From: Bacteroidaceae bacterium
GTDB taxonomy: Bacteria; Bacteroidota; Bacteroidia; Bacteroidales; Bacteroidaceae
Assembly: GCA_017628845.1 (NCBI GenBank)
Contig: JAGBYI010000218.1
Location: 1 to 32,522, forward strand
Length of the DNA stretch: 32,522 nt
Reading direction: 5' to 3'
In this document: one piece after another, positions 7,639-16,283 of the stretch
Layout: each line of letters opens with the position of its first letter
Position numbering within the stretch: position 1 is the stretch's first letter
The notes under the pieces: generated by a model
Databases searched by the model: none
Told to the model about the DNA's origin: nothing
What the model saw: only the letters and a program-made list of their open reading frames with translations
Position numbers and translations under genes: made by a program

Positions 7639-8253
7639 ATGAAGTCTTTGTTATTAAGAAGAAGAGTGTATGCTGGTGTAAGTGAAATAATTCCATACCA
7701 AAGAATTTCGTACATCTATGTGGATTATGACAGAAACCATTATATTGATTTCCCAATAAACGTTAATGCTGGGGACTATTTTGAAGTAGGTGGAACTATA
7801 TCATTTGGAGCTGGTTCAGGTTGCCTTTATTTTATGAATAACCAATATAGCAACACCCAATTTCGAGCCGTGGCAAGTTCTGGCTTACAAACATACGTTG
7901 GAACAAAAACGGCAGTTGGCGATGTCAGCGGTTTAATTCCTTATTCAACAAGCGAAAAAATGTCCATTGCTGTTTCAACAACATTTATAAAAAAGAATGA
8001 TGTTGAAACAAGTATATTGCGACCTATTACACAGGGAGTAAGTGGTTTTAGACTTTTTGGAGGAAGTTCTTCTCCTTCTTGGTCTTGTCGCACATATTTA
8101 TATGATTTTTATATTAAGAAAAATAATTCTGTCATATATGATTTAGTTCCTGTTCGTATAGGTACAACTGGATATTTATATGATAAGAAAAGCAAACAGA
8201 TTTTTGCCAATGGAGGCAGTGGGAGTTTTGTTCTTGGCCCAGATATTGAATAA
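7639..8253 (+). CDS. Probable receptor-binding / minor tail protein
   Basis: The product is 204 residues, beta-rich, with no signal peptide. The C-terminal part reads VIYDLVPVRIGTTGYLYD and ends NGGSGSFVLGPD. That LVPVR...G.LYD...F.N.G.G.F.LGPD pattern is common at the ends of tail and fibre proteins of gut phages, beside LamG-like or beta-sandwich tips. The gene is visibly AT-richer than the flanking fibre and tail genes, as expected for recently exchanged host-range modules. It starts one base after the collagen-like gene. Adsorption role is inference. Confidence 0.75.
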   Translation: MKSLLLRRRVYAGVSEIIPYQRISYIYVDYDRNHYIDFPINVNAGDYFEVGGTISFGAGSGCLYFMNNQYSNTQFRAVASSGLQTYVGTKTAVGDVSGLIPYSTSEKMSIAVSTTFIKKNDVETSILRPITQGVSGFRLFGGSSSPSWSCRTYLYDFYIKKNNSVIYDLVPVRIGTTGYLYDKKSKQIFANGGSGSFVLGPDIE

Positions 8254-8265
8254 AAATATGCGACT

Positions 8266-8499
8266 ATGATATACATTCACACAGAAACAGGAAAAATGTA
8301 CTACGGCGGAACTGCAATGACAAGAATGCTGGACAATAGCACACTTTGGAGTGGCATTCCAACAAGTGAGCAACTGACTGAGTGGGGATTCGTGGAGTAT
8401 ATTCCACCTGAACCACCAGAGCCACAACCACCAACACCTGAAGATGAGTTAGACCCTTATGAAGCATTAAACATTATAACAGGAGGGATTGAGGAATGA
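8266..8499 (+). CDS. Small fibre-associated protein
   Basis: The product is 77 residues. The N-terminus (MIYIHTETGKMYYGG) is like short proteins that follow fibre genes, followed by a proline-rich linker EPPEPQPPTPEDE and an acidic end. The ATGA overlap with the next gene couples their translation. It may help fibre assembly or link to the carbohydrate-binding protein that follows. Not assigned to a family. Confidence 0.7.
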   Translation: MIYIHTETGKMYYGGTAMTRMLDNSTLWSGIPTSEQLTEWGFVEYIPPEPPEPQPPTPEDELDPYEALNIITGGIEE

Positions 8500-8885
8500 A
8501 AAGGAAAGAGGCTTGGGCATATCGCAGAAGCATAGAGGCTGCTGCTGCCTTGCAAAGTGATGAGAAGGCTTTGGAGAACATCTATCTATATCCACTATGG
8601 GAAGCAGACAAGGCTGTGCAAGTGGATGAAAGATACAGGTATGGAGAAACTCTCTACAAGTGCGTACAAGCGCATACCACACAAGCAGATTGGACTCCTG
8701 ATGTTTCACCTGCTTTGTGGGTGGTTGTAAGTCTTGACGAGTTTCCTGCATGGGTGCAGCCTATTGGTGCAGTAGATGCCTACAATCAAGGTGACAAGGT
8801 TTCACACAATGAGAAGCACTGGATTTCCGATGTGGATGCGAATGTTTGGGAACCTGGTGTATATGGGTGGACTGAAGCTAATTGA
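8496..8885 (+). CDS. Carbohydrate-binding protein with two CBM5/12-like units
   Basis: The product is 129 residues. After a helical N-terminus there are two related units: YRYGETLYKCVQAHTTQ...W (about 46-75) and YNQGDKVSHNEKHWISDVD...W (about 92-125). Each has the Gly-Asp/Glu-x-V/L, aromatic and Trp spacing of chitin-binding type 3 / CBM5-12 domains. Such modules on virions bind polysaccharide, so it may hold the phage to host capsule or mucus glycan. It ends the fibre cluster and is followed by a repeat and a strong terminator. Confidence 0.75.
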   Translation: MKRKEAWAYRRSIEAAAALQSDEKALENIYLYPLWEADKAVQVDERYRYGETLYKCVQAHTTQADWTPDVSPALWVVVSLDEFPAWVQPIGAVDAYNQGDKVSHNEKHWISDVDANVWEPGVYGWTEAN

Positions 8886-8909
8886 AGATTGAAAAATTGA
8901 AGATTGAAA
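8881..8909. repeat. Tandem direct repeat, 2 x about 15 bp
   Basis: ATTGAAGATTGAAAA is followed by ATTGAAGATTGAAAG. It overlaps the stop of the carbohydrate-binding gene and abuts a terminator. A similar AATTGAACG tandem lies at 344-361. Confidence 0.75.
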
Positions 8910-8934
8910 GGCGGGGTTGGGCTCCGCCTTTTTT
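8908..8934 (+). terminator. Rho-independent terminator after fibre cluster
   Basis: AAGGCGG pairs with CCGCCTT and is followed by TTTTT. It separates the fibre genes from the gp10/tape-measure operon. Confidence 0.85.
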
Positions 8935-8945
8935 GTTTCCCGGTG

Positions 8946-8981
8946 GTAAACCCATCGCCGACTTTCAGCCGATTAGAAAAG
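8946..8981 (+). promoter_or_regulatory. GTAAACC-N17-CGAT element, copy 4
   Basis: GTAAACC at 8946, GACTTTC at 8960, CGATT at 8970 and AGAAAAG at 8975. It follows a terminator by 11 bases and ends just before the GGAACTATG start of the gp10-like gene. Confidence 0.6.
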
Positions 8982-8988
8982 AGGAACT

Positions 8989-9627
8989 ATGTTTTCGTTT
9001 GAAGCCGATAATGTTGTGATACTCCAGGAGCAGAAGGCACTCGAAGCCGCGCTCTCCACGAACCCCAAGACACAGAAAGCCTTGCAGAAACTTGTGCGTG
9101 AGGTTGTCCTGGAGGCTCGCCGCAAGGTGGTGAACAGCATCAAATTCGACAACGGCGACCCCCGAAACACCCGGCAAGCTGTACGTACGACTGTATATCG
9201 AAAAATACTCGGCGGCAACCTGAACATCCTCAATTCAAAGAAAGCGCACGGTAAGAACTCATATCAGACACCAAAAACATCAAGAGGAACGAGGCGCGGC
9301 GGCAACAGAATGGCTCGCTCTCCGCGCACCCAGCAGATTCTTGACTATGCACCATTCGACCGCGAGTTCATCATGCGCTTTGTTGACTCGGGTACGAAGC
9401 AGAGATTTGTCGGCTTCCGTAATGCTATGAAAGCTAACCACAACCGATACCTTCAGACGAAAGACCGATGGGATGCTGGCGAGAACCGCACCGGCAACCG
9501 TGGCTCAATAGCGGCTCGCGGATTCTTTGCCCGTTATGGCGAACGTGCAATGGAGTTGGCAGCAGATAGACTAGCAGGACTTATTGAAACGGAGCTCGCA
9601 GCAACATTAAACGGAATGAAAAAATAA
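8989..9627 (+). CDS. HK97 gp10-like tail-completion/neck protein
   Basis: The product is 212 residues and basic. The N-terminal pattern, a helix followed by EVVLEARRKVVNSIK and then a long basic loop with RRGGNR, resembles HK97 gp10-like minor tail proteins. A helical C-terminus contains ARYGERAMELAADRLAGLIE. Such proteins sit at the head-tail junction. The start GGAACTATG lies directly after repeated element copy 4. It is followed after 3 bases by the tape measure. It is longer than typical gp10 proteins because of the inserted basic loop. Confidence 0.7.
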   Translation: MFSFEADNVVILQEQKALEAALSTNPKTQKALQKLVREVVLEARRKVVNSIKFDNGDPRNTRQAVRTTVYRKILGGNLNILNSKKAHGKNSYQTPKTSRGTRRGGNRMARSPRTQQILDYAPFDREFIMRFVDSGTKQRFVGFRNAMKANHNRYLQTKDRWDAGENRTGNRGSIAARGFFARYGERAMELAADRLAGLIETELAATLNGMKK

Positions 9628-9630
9628 GAT

Positions 9631-11922
9631 ATGGCAAACAGTGTAGTAAAACTCAGCATAGACTCGCACGAGTTTGACGCGAATATCAAGCGTGCAGGTG
9701 AAGCACTTAATAAATTCTTCGACCAGGCCAAGAAGGGCGACCGTACCTTTGAGGTGATCGACGATGATGCGATGGAGGTCGTCAGGGCTTTCGGGCAGAT
9801 GGAAACGAAGAGCAAGTCAGCAAGCGGACAACTTGCAGAACTGACGAAAGGCTTCACAGACCTCAGTCTCGCTTATAAGCGAATGACGGATGAAGAAAAA
9901 GCCTCGCCAGTTGGCAAGGAAATAACAAATCAGCTTGATATTCTGAAGGGACGCATCCAGGACACTAAGAAAGACATCTCCGACATTAACGGCGAGATAA
10001 ATGGCGGTGGAGGTTTGACGGGTGCGCTCGACCAACTGGCTGGCAAGTTCGGACTGAACATTCAGCAGCTTGCCGGATGGGGTGCCGCTATAAGCGCAGC
10101 AAAAGTGGCACTTGATGTCGCAAAAGATGCAATCTTTGCATCTGAATCAAATGTCGATGAATGGGGAAGAACCGTAGAAGCGGCAGAAAGTGTATATAAT
10201 AGCTTTTTGCAAACCTTAAACAATGGCGACTTTTCCGGCTTTTTATCTCGCATACAAGATGTGATAACTAAGGCGCGTGATGCTTACGATGCACTTGATG
10301 AGCTACAAACGCGAGGCGGCATTGTAAACAGCGAGAGGTTAAGACTTCAAGCAAGACAGACTGAATTGAAGTCTATAATCAGAAGACAAGGCGCAGATAG
10401 TGATGCAGGAAAGGCTGCCCAATCAGAATTGAAACAACTTGAGGGGCAACTTACGAAAGCCTACAAGACTGAGGAAAAGCTCAATTATAACGCATTCAAA
10501 CAAAAGGTTGACGAAAAACTACAAGAAGCAGGCCTCAATCTTAACAAAAAAAGCTATGATTTCCTCATGCGTTCATTTAGCGATGATGCGGTTTTCGAAA
10601 CGCTAAAAAGGAATGCAAACGGAGCAAAAACCCCAGGGCAAGACACATATAAGGTTGATAGCAGCAATCCTTTAAACCTTAAAAAAATTGATCCTCGCAA
10701 CACTGAGCAAAAGCTGCTCGACTTGTTTACAGACGAATGGCGCAAAGAGTATAAGCCATTGCTTGATGCTTCATTCTCTGCAAGAAATTCTGCTGCAAGT
10801 TCACTGCTCGGAGATGCACGCTACTTGAAAAGCGGAACTGGCGGTGGCACTGGTGGCGGTGGTTCTACTACGACGGTGGCCAAGGAGCTCAATCCGATGC
10901 AGCAGGCGCAGAAGGAAATATCGGCTCTTACTGAGGAAGCACTGACTGCCGACGAGGGACGGCTTGAAGTTATCAAGAAAGAGATTGCGGCACTGCAAGA
11001 GCAGGTGAATGTATATAAATCAATCCAGGACTTCGTGCAAGGCAAGGAGCCGAATTGGAATATACAGGTTGGTGACCGCAAGGCTTTCGAGGCTGAACAG
11101 AAGAAGATATTTGAGGCAAATGGCGGCACGGCATCGCGTCTCGAGTCAATGCAGTATTCCGTGATGAAGGAAATCAAGGCCGAGGACACAAAGGTAGATA
11201 CCGAAACGCTTCACACTCTCCTGAAGGATGCTTTGCAAAACAACATCGACACAACATCTCTTGACCTCACTTCGATTGCCGAACAGATAGGCGAAGGAAT
11301 AAATGTGCCGGATGAAAAATGGCAAGCAATCCTCGACAAGTACAACGAGCTGAAGGCAGCCATCGGCGAAGAGCCTATCCAGATAGATTTCAATACGGGA
11401 AAAATTGCAGAGGACGGAAAGAAAGCCGATAAGACGTGGCAACAGGCCGCAAGTGCCGTGCAAAGTGTCGGCTCGGCATTCTCTCAGATTGAAGACCCAG
11501 CCACAAAAGCAATGGGAACAGTGATGCAAGCCATAGCAAGCATCGCCCTCGGCTTTGCGCAAGCATCCGCACAAGCAGGTTCAATGGGTCCGTGGGCATG
11601 GCTCGCATTCCTTGCCGCTGGTGCCGCTGCAACGGCTACGACCATTGCAACCATTCATTCGCTGACTGGGTTTGCAGAGGGCGGTATCGTTCAAGGCAAC
11701 GCATATAGTGGCGACAACGTTGGTCCCGTCATGTTAGACGCAGGCGAGCTCATCCTGAACAGGAGCCAGCAAGGAACGCTCGCAGAGGCTTTGACTTCTG
11801 GCAACAATCAGGGCGGAGCCGTAGGTGGCACGCCATACGTGACTGGCGAGAAGATAGTCCTCGGCATCAACAACTATGGCAAGAAGCAGGGCTGGGGTGA
11901 ATTAGTTTTTAGCAGAAGATAA
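9631..11922 (+). CDS. Tail tape measure protein
   Basis: The product is 763 residues. Long helical and coiled-coil stretches occupy about 50-590, with a GGGGLTG-type linker near 128 and a Gly/Thr linker (GGTGGGGSTTT) near 405. Near the C-terminus a hydrophobic segment (about 645-680, WAWLAFLAAGAAATATTIATIHSL is the landmark) precedes GFAEGGIVQGNAYSGDNVGP and a helix, a hallmark of tape measures. The protein sets tail length by spanning the tube and is ejected with DNA. Using about 1.5 angstrom per residue, the predicted tail is near 115 nm. The order gp10-tape measure-tail protein is normal, but the tail chaperone that usually precedes a tape measure lies 12 kb away at 21904. Confidence 0.9.
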   Translation: MANSVVKLSIDSHEFDANIKRAGEALNKFFDQAKKGDRTFEVIDDDAMEVVRAFGQMETKSKSASGQLAELTKGFTDLSLAYKRMTDEEKASPVGKEITNQLDILKGRIQDTKKDISDINGEINGGGGLTGALDQLAGKFGLNIQQLAGWGAAISAAKVALDVAKDAIFASESNVDEWGRTVEAAESVYNSFLQTLNNGDFSGFLSRIQDVITKARDAYDALDELQTRGGIVNSERLRLQARQTELKSIIRRQGADSDAGKAAQSELKQLEGQLTKAYKTEEKLNYNAFKQKVDEKLQEAGLNLNKKSYDFLMRSFSDDAVFETLKRNANGAKTPGQDTYKVDSSNPLNLKKIDPRNTEQKLLDLFTDEWRKEYKPLLDASFSARNSAASSLLGDARYLKSGTGGGTGGGGSTTTVAKELNPMQQAQKEISALTEEALTADEGRLEVIKKEIAALQEQVNVYKSIQDFVQGKEPNWNIQVGDRKAFEAEQKKIFEANGGTASRLESMQYSVMKEIKAEDTKVDTETLHTLLKDALQNNIDTTSLDLTSIAEQIGEGINVPDEKWQAILDKYNELKAAIGEEPIQIDFNTGKIAEDGKKADKTWQQAASAVQSVGSAFSQIEDPATKAMGTVMQAIASIALGFAQASAQAGSMGPWAWLAFLAAGAAATATTIATIHSLTGFAEGGIVQGNAYSGDNVGPVMLDAGELILNRSQQGTLAEALTSGNNQGGAVGGTPYVTGEKIVLGINNYGKKQGWGELVFSRR

Positions 11923-11923
11923 T

Positions 11924-13981
11924 ATGACGTACTTCGACAAAGACGATTACAGCGAAAGGTATTTTGTCCGTTTTGTTGACCTTGACGGGAACGAATGGCG
12001 AATCAGCATAATGGACCCGACGGACGTTTTCACACCTGTTGAATTGACGGGCGCAGCCAATCCTATTGAGTGGTTCGGTGTAGGTGATGAAAGCCAGACA
12101 AAGGTCGTGTGTGGCTCTACGGGCACACTTCGCCTGGTATGCCGCACGGCTGAGCAAGCCAGCAACATATTTGTCGTGGGTGGGTTGTTCCCCGAAGTCA
12201 TCAACGACCGCCGTGTGGATGTGACAAGAAAGCGCATGGACGGCAGCACTGCCGTGTGGGACTTGATATGGCAGGGATTCATCAAGCCGGAACAATACAC
12301 GCAAGACTGGGACAGTGCTCCGTTGGAGGTGGAATTGCCACTCGTTTCGCCCATTGCTGCAACTGAGTTCTTCACAATGCCGGAATATAATTACGTCAGC
12401 GAAATGACATATATAGCCGACTTGCTGAATTATGTCATCGGACTGCTCGGATGCAACATAAATGCCATCATGACGAACAAGCCCATATACGAGGACTTCA
12501 ATGGAAACACAAGAGTGGACTCAGGCGGAAGGCCAATGCACTGGACGCAAGGGCAATGCTCGTCGATGTATTTCTACGATTTCGAGTCGGACGGAATAAA
12601 ACCCAAAACAATAAAGGAAGTCCTCGAAACCATTTGCTACCCTTACGGAAAGGTTAATGATTGCCGCGACTTTGTGACGATCATGATGAATGCAGGCAAG
12701 TGGATAGACGGAGACAATCACATCTACACACTTGTAACGGATAGAATAAGTATAAACTATCGGCGTTTCGTCAGCGACAGCCAAAGACAAACGCAAATCA
12801 ATCTGTCGGATTTGCAGATAGCAAGCACGGAGAACAGCGTCACACTTGTCGCAAAGCCATCAAGCTACGAATTCAGCAATAAGATAAACGTAGAAAGCGA
12901 CGTATATGAAATGGACGAATCCTACATAAAGAGTTCGTTGCCTTGTGATGCTGATATAGTACAGGACTCGTCAAAGGTTGTGTCCGTGCAGCTTGATTCT
13001 CTTAATAAATACACATATCACTTTTCGGGCGACTATGTTGACCAGGCACTATACCAACCCGTATATCAATATGGATTGGTACAAGGAACGAACGACCCGC
13101 AATTTTGCAGAGTCGTCCATGTAGAAACTGAAGATGGAGGCACAACATTTAAATATAGCCTCCAAATGCCACTCGCCTTTTACGTTCCTGCTGGCGGAAC
13201 CATTGGCTTTGACGTGCCGGTGAAAATCAAGTCAACGGCAGGCATGAACAAAGTGAAGGTGTCATTCGATGTGTATTCGACAAATTACGAGGGAAGAAGC
13301 CCGTCAGGAGAAATTATGCAAGAAACACTTGCTCCTCGAATAATAGATGCAACGGCAGGCAAATACCTGGACCTTTCCACAAGGCAATGGAATGATGTGA
13401 GCGGCAACTATACAAGCTGGACATTCCAATCAATGGGATACCTGAGCGATTGCAAGGTAACGTTCAACGAACCTCGTGAATCAGGAGATAACAGCTTGCA
13501 CACGCTTCGATTTGTGCTTGCAGAACGTCCACTGATTGCAGGGACTCCAAGACAAAACATGTATGTGAAAATCACCATTGAATATGTGCGCGACGACACA
13601 TATACGAACCAGGGCGTAGCCGACACCTTCACGAGCACACTGCAAAACACAGGTGAAAGGGCTTCGCTTGGCAGTTCTGGCGAAGCAATCAGCGTTGACT
13701 TCAAAACAATGTGCGGACGAACGTCTGTTGTAATCAATGGCAATTCTTATGCACCGGCGAATGGCTTTTGTGATTCACAAAAATACATAGACAAGGGCAA
13801 CCGCCAAAAGATAGAATTGGAGGCTGTGAAGTTCAACATGGATTTTGTCGTGCGTCCTTTCCTTGTGAACGACGGCAATACGGTATATGTCCCGGTAGCT
13901 TTCGGAATGAGTCCGCGTGACAATATCGCAAGAATAACACTTGTATCAACTAACCTCGGATTAACACCACCAACATCATGA
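11924..13981 (+). CDS. Large tail / baseplate protein following the tape measure
   Basis: The product is 685 residues and mainly beta-rich. An N-terminal domain (about 1-140) reads like a tail-tip domain (YFVRFVDLDGNEWRISI, then WQGFIKPEQYTQDW), followed by a larger region with no recognised catalytic motif. Its position directly after the tape measure (ATG one base after the stop) is that of distal tail or tail-associated baseplate hub proteins in siphoviruses. It lacks an obvious peptidase or lysozyme domain. The stop overlaps the next start as ATGA. Specific family not identified. Confidence 0.8.
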   Translation: MTYFDKDDYSERYFVRFVDLDGNEWRISIMDPTDVFTPVELTGAANPIEWFGVGDESQTKVVCGSTGTLRLVCRTAEQASNIFVVGGLFPEVINDRRVDVTRKRMDGSTAVWDLIWQGFIKPEQYTQDWDSAPLEVELPLVSPIAATEFFTMPEYNYVSEMTYIADLLNYVIGLLGCNINAIMTNKPIYEDFNGNTRVDSGGRPMHWTQGQCSSMYFYDFESDGIKPKTIKEVLETICYPYGKVNDCRDFVTIMMNAGKWIDGDNHIYTLVTDRISINYRRFVSDSQRQTQINLSDLQIASTENSVTLVAKPSSYEFSNKINVESDVYEMDESYIKSSLPCDADIVQDSSKVVSVQLDSLNKYTYHFSGDYVDQALYQPVYQYGLVQGTNDPQFCRVVHVETEDGGTTFKYSLQMPLAFYVPAGGTIGFDVPVKIKSTAGMNKVKVSFDVYSTNYEGRSPSGEIMQETLAPRIIDATAGKYLDLSTRQWNDVSGNYTSWTFQSMGYLSDCKVTFNEPRESGDNSLHTLRFVLAERPLIAGTPRQNMYVKITIEYVRDDTYTNQGVADTFTSTLQNTGERASLGSSGEAISVDFKTMCGRTSVVINGNSYAPANGFCDSQKYIDKGNRQKIELEAVKFNMDFVVRPFLVNDGNTVYVPVAFGMSPRDNIARITLVSTNLGLTPPTS

Positions 13982-14379
13982 ACGGAAATAATGTATATAT
14001 CAGCATCGGAGAGGGGACGTCCTCGACGATTATTGCAGGCACGAAGGTCAACGAAATACAGACGGAGTGCGAGACGATTGAAATCAGCGGGCCAAACGTG
14101 GCGGAGTGGAGGCAGCACATCGTGAAACGCAAGGAATGGAGTATGTCGGCCAACTATCTCATCACGAACTTTGCGCAGATTCAAGGCATCCTGCAATCAG
14201 GCACGGAGGTCGGCATCGTCGTGGTCGGACGCGATGGCACCACAATGAGCACCCTGCTACAAGGACGTGCCATCGTAAAGCAGGGCAAGCAGTCGTTCAC
14301 GCGCGGCAAGCTGGCGCAAGGCTCGTGGAAGTTCATCGGCAACGGACCGCTCACGGCTCCGAACCTTTCGCTTGAGTAA
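13978..14379 (+). CDS. Single-domain tail-tube-like protein
   Basis: The product is 133 residues. The pattern of beta strands, with EIQTECETIEISG, then WRQHIVKRKEWSMSANYL, a GTEVGIVVV strand and a C-terminal LAQGSWKFIGNGPL, is that of TP901-1/lambda-type tail tube folds. It is translationally coupled (ATGA) to the baseplate gene. A second, double-domain tube-like protein is encoded at 20907, so this one may form a tail-tip ring or alternative tube subunit. The TAA stop lies inside repeated element copy 5. Confidence 0.65.
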   Translation: MNGNNVYISIGEGTSSTIIAGTKVNEIQTECETIEISGPNVAEWRQHIVKRKEWSMSANYLITNFAQIQGILQSGTEVGIVVVGRDGTTMSTLLQGRAIVKQGKQSFTRGKLAQGSWKFIGNGPLTAPNLSLE

Positions 14380-14411
14380 ACCCAACGCGGACTTTCGTAC
14401 GAATAGAAAAG
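14376..14411 (+). promoter_or_regulatory. GTAAACC-N17-CGAT element, copy 5
   Basis: GTAAACC at 14376 (including the stop of the previous gene), GACTTTC at 14390, CGAAT at 14400 and AGAAAAG at 14405. It precedes the head-tail joining gene at 14418. Confidence 0.6.
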
Positions 14412-14417
14412 ACTACT

Positions 14418-14777
14418 ATGGCATACCAAAGCGGATTCTTAAAGTATAGGGTGACGGTGCAGAACAAGGTGGCCGGCAAGGGCTTCGGCGAAACGACGAA
14501 GTTTCAGGACGTGGCGACTGTATGGGCAAGCGTGACGTTCACGAAGGGCATGAAAGCCATGCACGAGGGAGCCCTCGACGCTTATGACACGGTGATGATA
14601 CGTATGCGCTACAACAACTTCACCACGCGCGACTCGCTGCTCATCTATGACGGAATCACCTATCAGATATTGTCATTCCACGCCGACAAACAAGAGAACG
14701 AAATACAAATCACTGCCTGCGAACTGGTGCAGGGTGCTCCGGCTCCTGCCCAGCAAGGCGGGGCGGTAGTAAAATAG
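14418..14777 (+). CDS. Head-tail joining protein (SPP1 gp16 / PF05521-like)
   Basis: The product is 119 residues. The beta-barrel pattern with TVWASVTFTKGMKAMHEG, then DTVMIRMRYNNFTTRDSLLIYDG and ITYQILSFHADKQENEIQITA, matches phage head-tail joining (head-closure) proteins. They seal the head after packaging and dock the tail. The start lies just after repeated element copy 5. It is followed by a glycosyltransferase rather than by tail genes. Confidence 0.85.
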   Translation: MAYQSGFLKYRVTVQNKVAGKGFGETTKFQDVATVWASVTFTKGMKAMHEGALDAYDTVMIRMRYNNFTTRDSLLIYDGITYQILSFHADKQENEIQITACELVQGAPAPAQQGGAVVK

Positions 14778-14783
14778 GGAACT

Positions 14784-16280
14784 ATGAAGAAACAAATCGC
14801 AATCGTACATTTCAACACGCCAGAGCTCACCGAGTCGTGCATCCTGAGCATCCGCAAGGTGGGGTGCCATTGGCCGGTGACGGTGCTTGACAATAGCGAC
14901 AAGCGTCCGTTCAAGGTGAAGATGAAGGGCGTGACCATCATCGACAACACGAAGGGACAAATCATCGACTTCGACGAGGAACTGGAACGCTTCCCGGAAC
15001 GCTGCTGGGACATGGCAAAAAAGTCGAACTACGGCAGCGCAAAGCACATGATGAGTGTTCAATACCTGTGGGGCGTGCTGAAGGAGGGCTTCATCCTTGT
15101 GGAGAGCGACGTGCTCATTAGGCAGCCGTTCGATTTCCTTTGGGACGAGCAATATGCAGCCACAGGCAAGGCGCAGTGGTTCCGTGGCCGTCGCATCGAG
15201 AAGGACAGACTCTTGCCGTGGCTCTGCTACATGAACGTGCCTTTGCTCACGGCTAACGGCGCAAGGTATTACGACCCCGAACGCTGCTGGGGCTTGCAGC
15301 CAGGAGGGATGCAGAACCCGAACAACTGGTACGACACGGGCGCACCGCTATTGGAGGACATCATCAAGACGAAGCCGCAGCTTTCTGCGCGTCTCTACTC
15401 CGACCTCGACAAGTGCTACATCCACTACTGCGGCGGCTCGTGGCGCGGCAACGACATCAAGCAGCAGGCCGAATGGCTCAGCAAGAACGAGACGTACTGG
15501 AAGCCGGAGGACAACTCGGACGCAAAGATATTCATTTGCACACACACGGACTTCGAGCCGGTGGTGAAGAATGAAATATACGAAGTTCTGGACAGCCGCA
15601 AGATGAAAAGCGGAAATGTGCCTGACCTCTACTACTCAGAACTGTGGCAGATGAAGAATGTCAGCGAAAGGAAGACGTTACCGAAGTATATCGGCTTCTG
15701 CCACTATCGCCGCTATTTCGGCTTCATGGATGCAGTGCCAAACATCGGGAAACTCATTGAAGCACGCGGAGCCATCACAACGAAGAAAGCCGACTTGAAT
15801 ATGACCATGCGCCAACAGTATGCAACCTGGGGCAACCCCGAAGACCTTGACATCTGCACGCAGATCATCAACGAGAAATATCCCGACTTTGCACCGGCAT
15901 GGAACCGTTCTCTCGCCAGCAAACAGATGCACATAGGCACGCTGTCGATAATGAAGACCGACGACTGGCTGGAAATGCTCAACGTAATGTGGGACGTTGC
16001 CCAGGAATACTTGAAGCGCATCGGTGGCGACATCGTGAAGCGAGTCGAAGAAAACCCCAAGGCATACCACATCGGAGAACAGCCCTTCTTTACCTTCACA
16101 CACGAGCTGCGTGTAGGCGGTCAGTTTGCCGAGCGCATCAACTCCGCTTGGATGGATTGGAAATTTCCACGCGCCTACGAGGTGCCGCTAAAGGTTACGC
16201 ACGAAAAGATTGAGGTTCCGTTCGAGGAGAAGAAGAGTAAACCCACGAGCAAGAAACGCGCGAATAAGAAAGGAAAGTAA
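14784..16280 (+). CDS. Two-domain glycosyltransferase (GT2-like + DUF4422)
   Basis: The product is 498 residues. Residues 1-about 245 look like a GT-A fold glycosyltransferase: VHFNTPELTESCILS at the start, ILVESDVLI as the probable metal/nucleotide-binding DxD-like site, then a WRGNDI landmark. Residues about 250-480 are a DUF4422 domain (IFICTHTDFEP, GFCHYRRYFGF, HIGTLSIM, HIGEQPFFTFTHELR), also a putative glycosyltransferase. The C-terminus is a Lys/Arg tail. The start has GGGAACTATG. It sits among head genes, between the joining protein and portal, so it probably glycosylates a virion protein or modifies a host surface glycan. The acceptor cannot be read from the sequence. Repeated element copy 7 lies in its 3' end. 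Confidence 0.85.
   Translation: MKKQIAIVHFNTPELTESCILSIRKVGCHWPVTVLDNSDKRPFKVKMKGVTIIDNTKGQIIDFDEELERFPERCWDMAKKSNYGSAKHMMSVQYLWGVLKEGFILVESDVLIRQPFDFLWDEQYAATGKAQWFRGRRIEKDRLLPWLCYMNVPLLTANGARYYDPERCWGLQPGGMQNPNNWYDTGAPLLEDIIKTKPQLSARLYSDLDKCYIHYCGGSWRGNDIKQQAEWLSKNETYWKPEDNSDAKIFICTHTDFEPVVKNEIYEVLDSRKMKSGNVPDLYYSELWQMKNVSERKTLPKYIGFCHYRRYFGFMDAVPNIGKLIEARGAITTKKADLNMTMRQQYATWGNPEDLDICTQIINEKYPDFAPAWNRSLASKQMHIGTLSIMKTDDWLEMLNVMWDVAQEYLKRIGGDIVKRVEENPKAYHIGEQPFFTFTHELRVGGQFAERINSAWMDWKFPRAYEVPLKVTHEKIEVPFEEKKSKPTSKKRANKKGK
16237..16272 (+). promoter_or_regulatory. GTAAACC-N17-CGAT-like element, copy 7 (inside 3' end of a gene)
   Basis: GTAAACC at 16237, CGAAT at 16261 and AAGAAAG at 16266 keep the register of the intergenic copies, but the interior is not conserved. 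It codes for a Lys-rich tail here, so chance is possible. It precedes the portal ATG by 47 bases, the same range as other copies. Confidence 0.35.
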
Positions 16281-16283
16281 GTT

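Noticed and set aside
6927-7715. Minus-strand Cys/Arg-rich frame across the collagen repeat
   Set aside because: Generated by complement of the Gly-X-Y repeat.
7639-8885. Diversity-generating retroelement or invertible fibre cassette
   Set aside because: No reverse transcriptase, no template/variable repeat pair and no flanking inverted repeats or second invertase seen.
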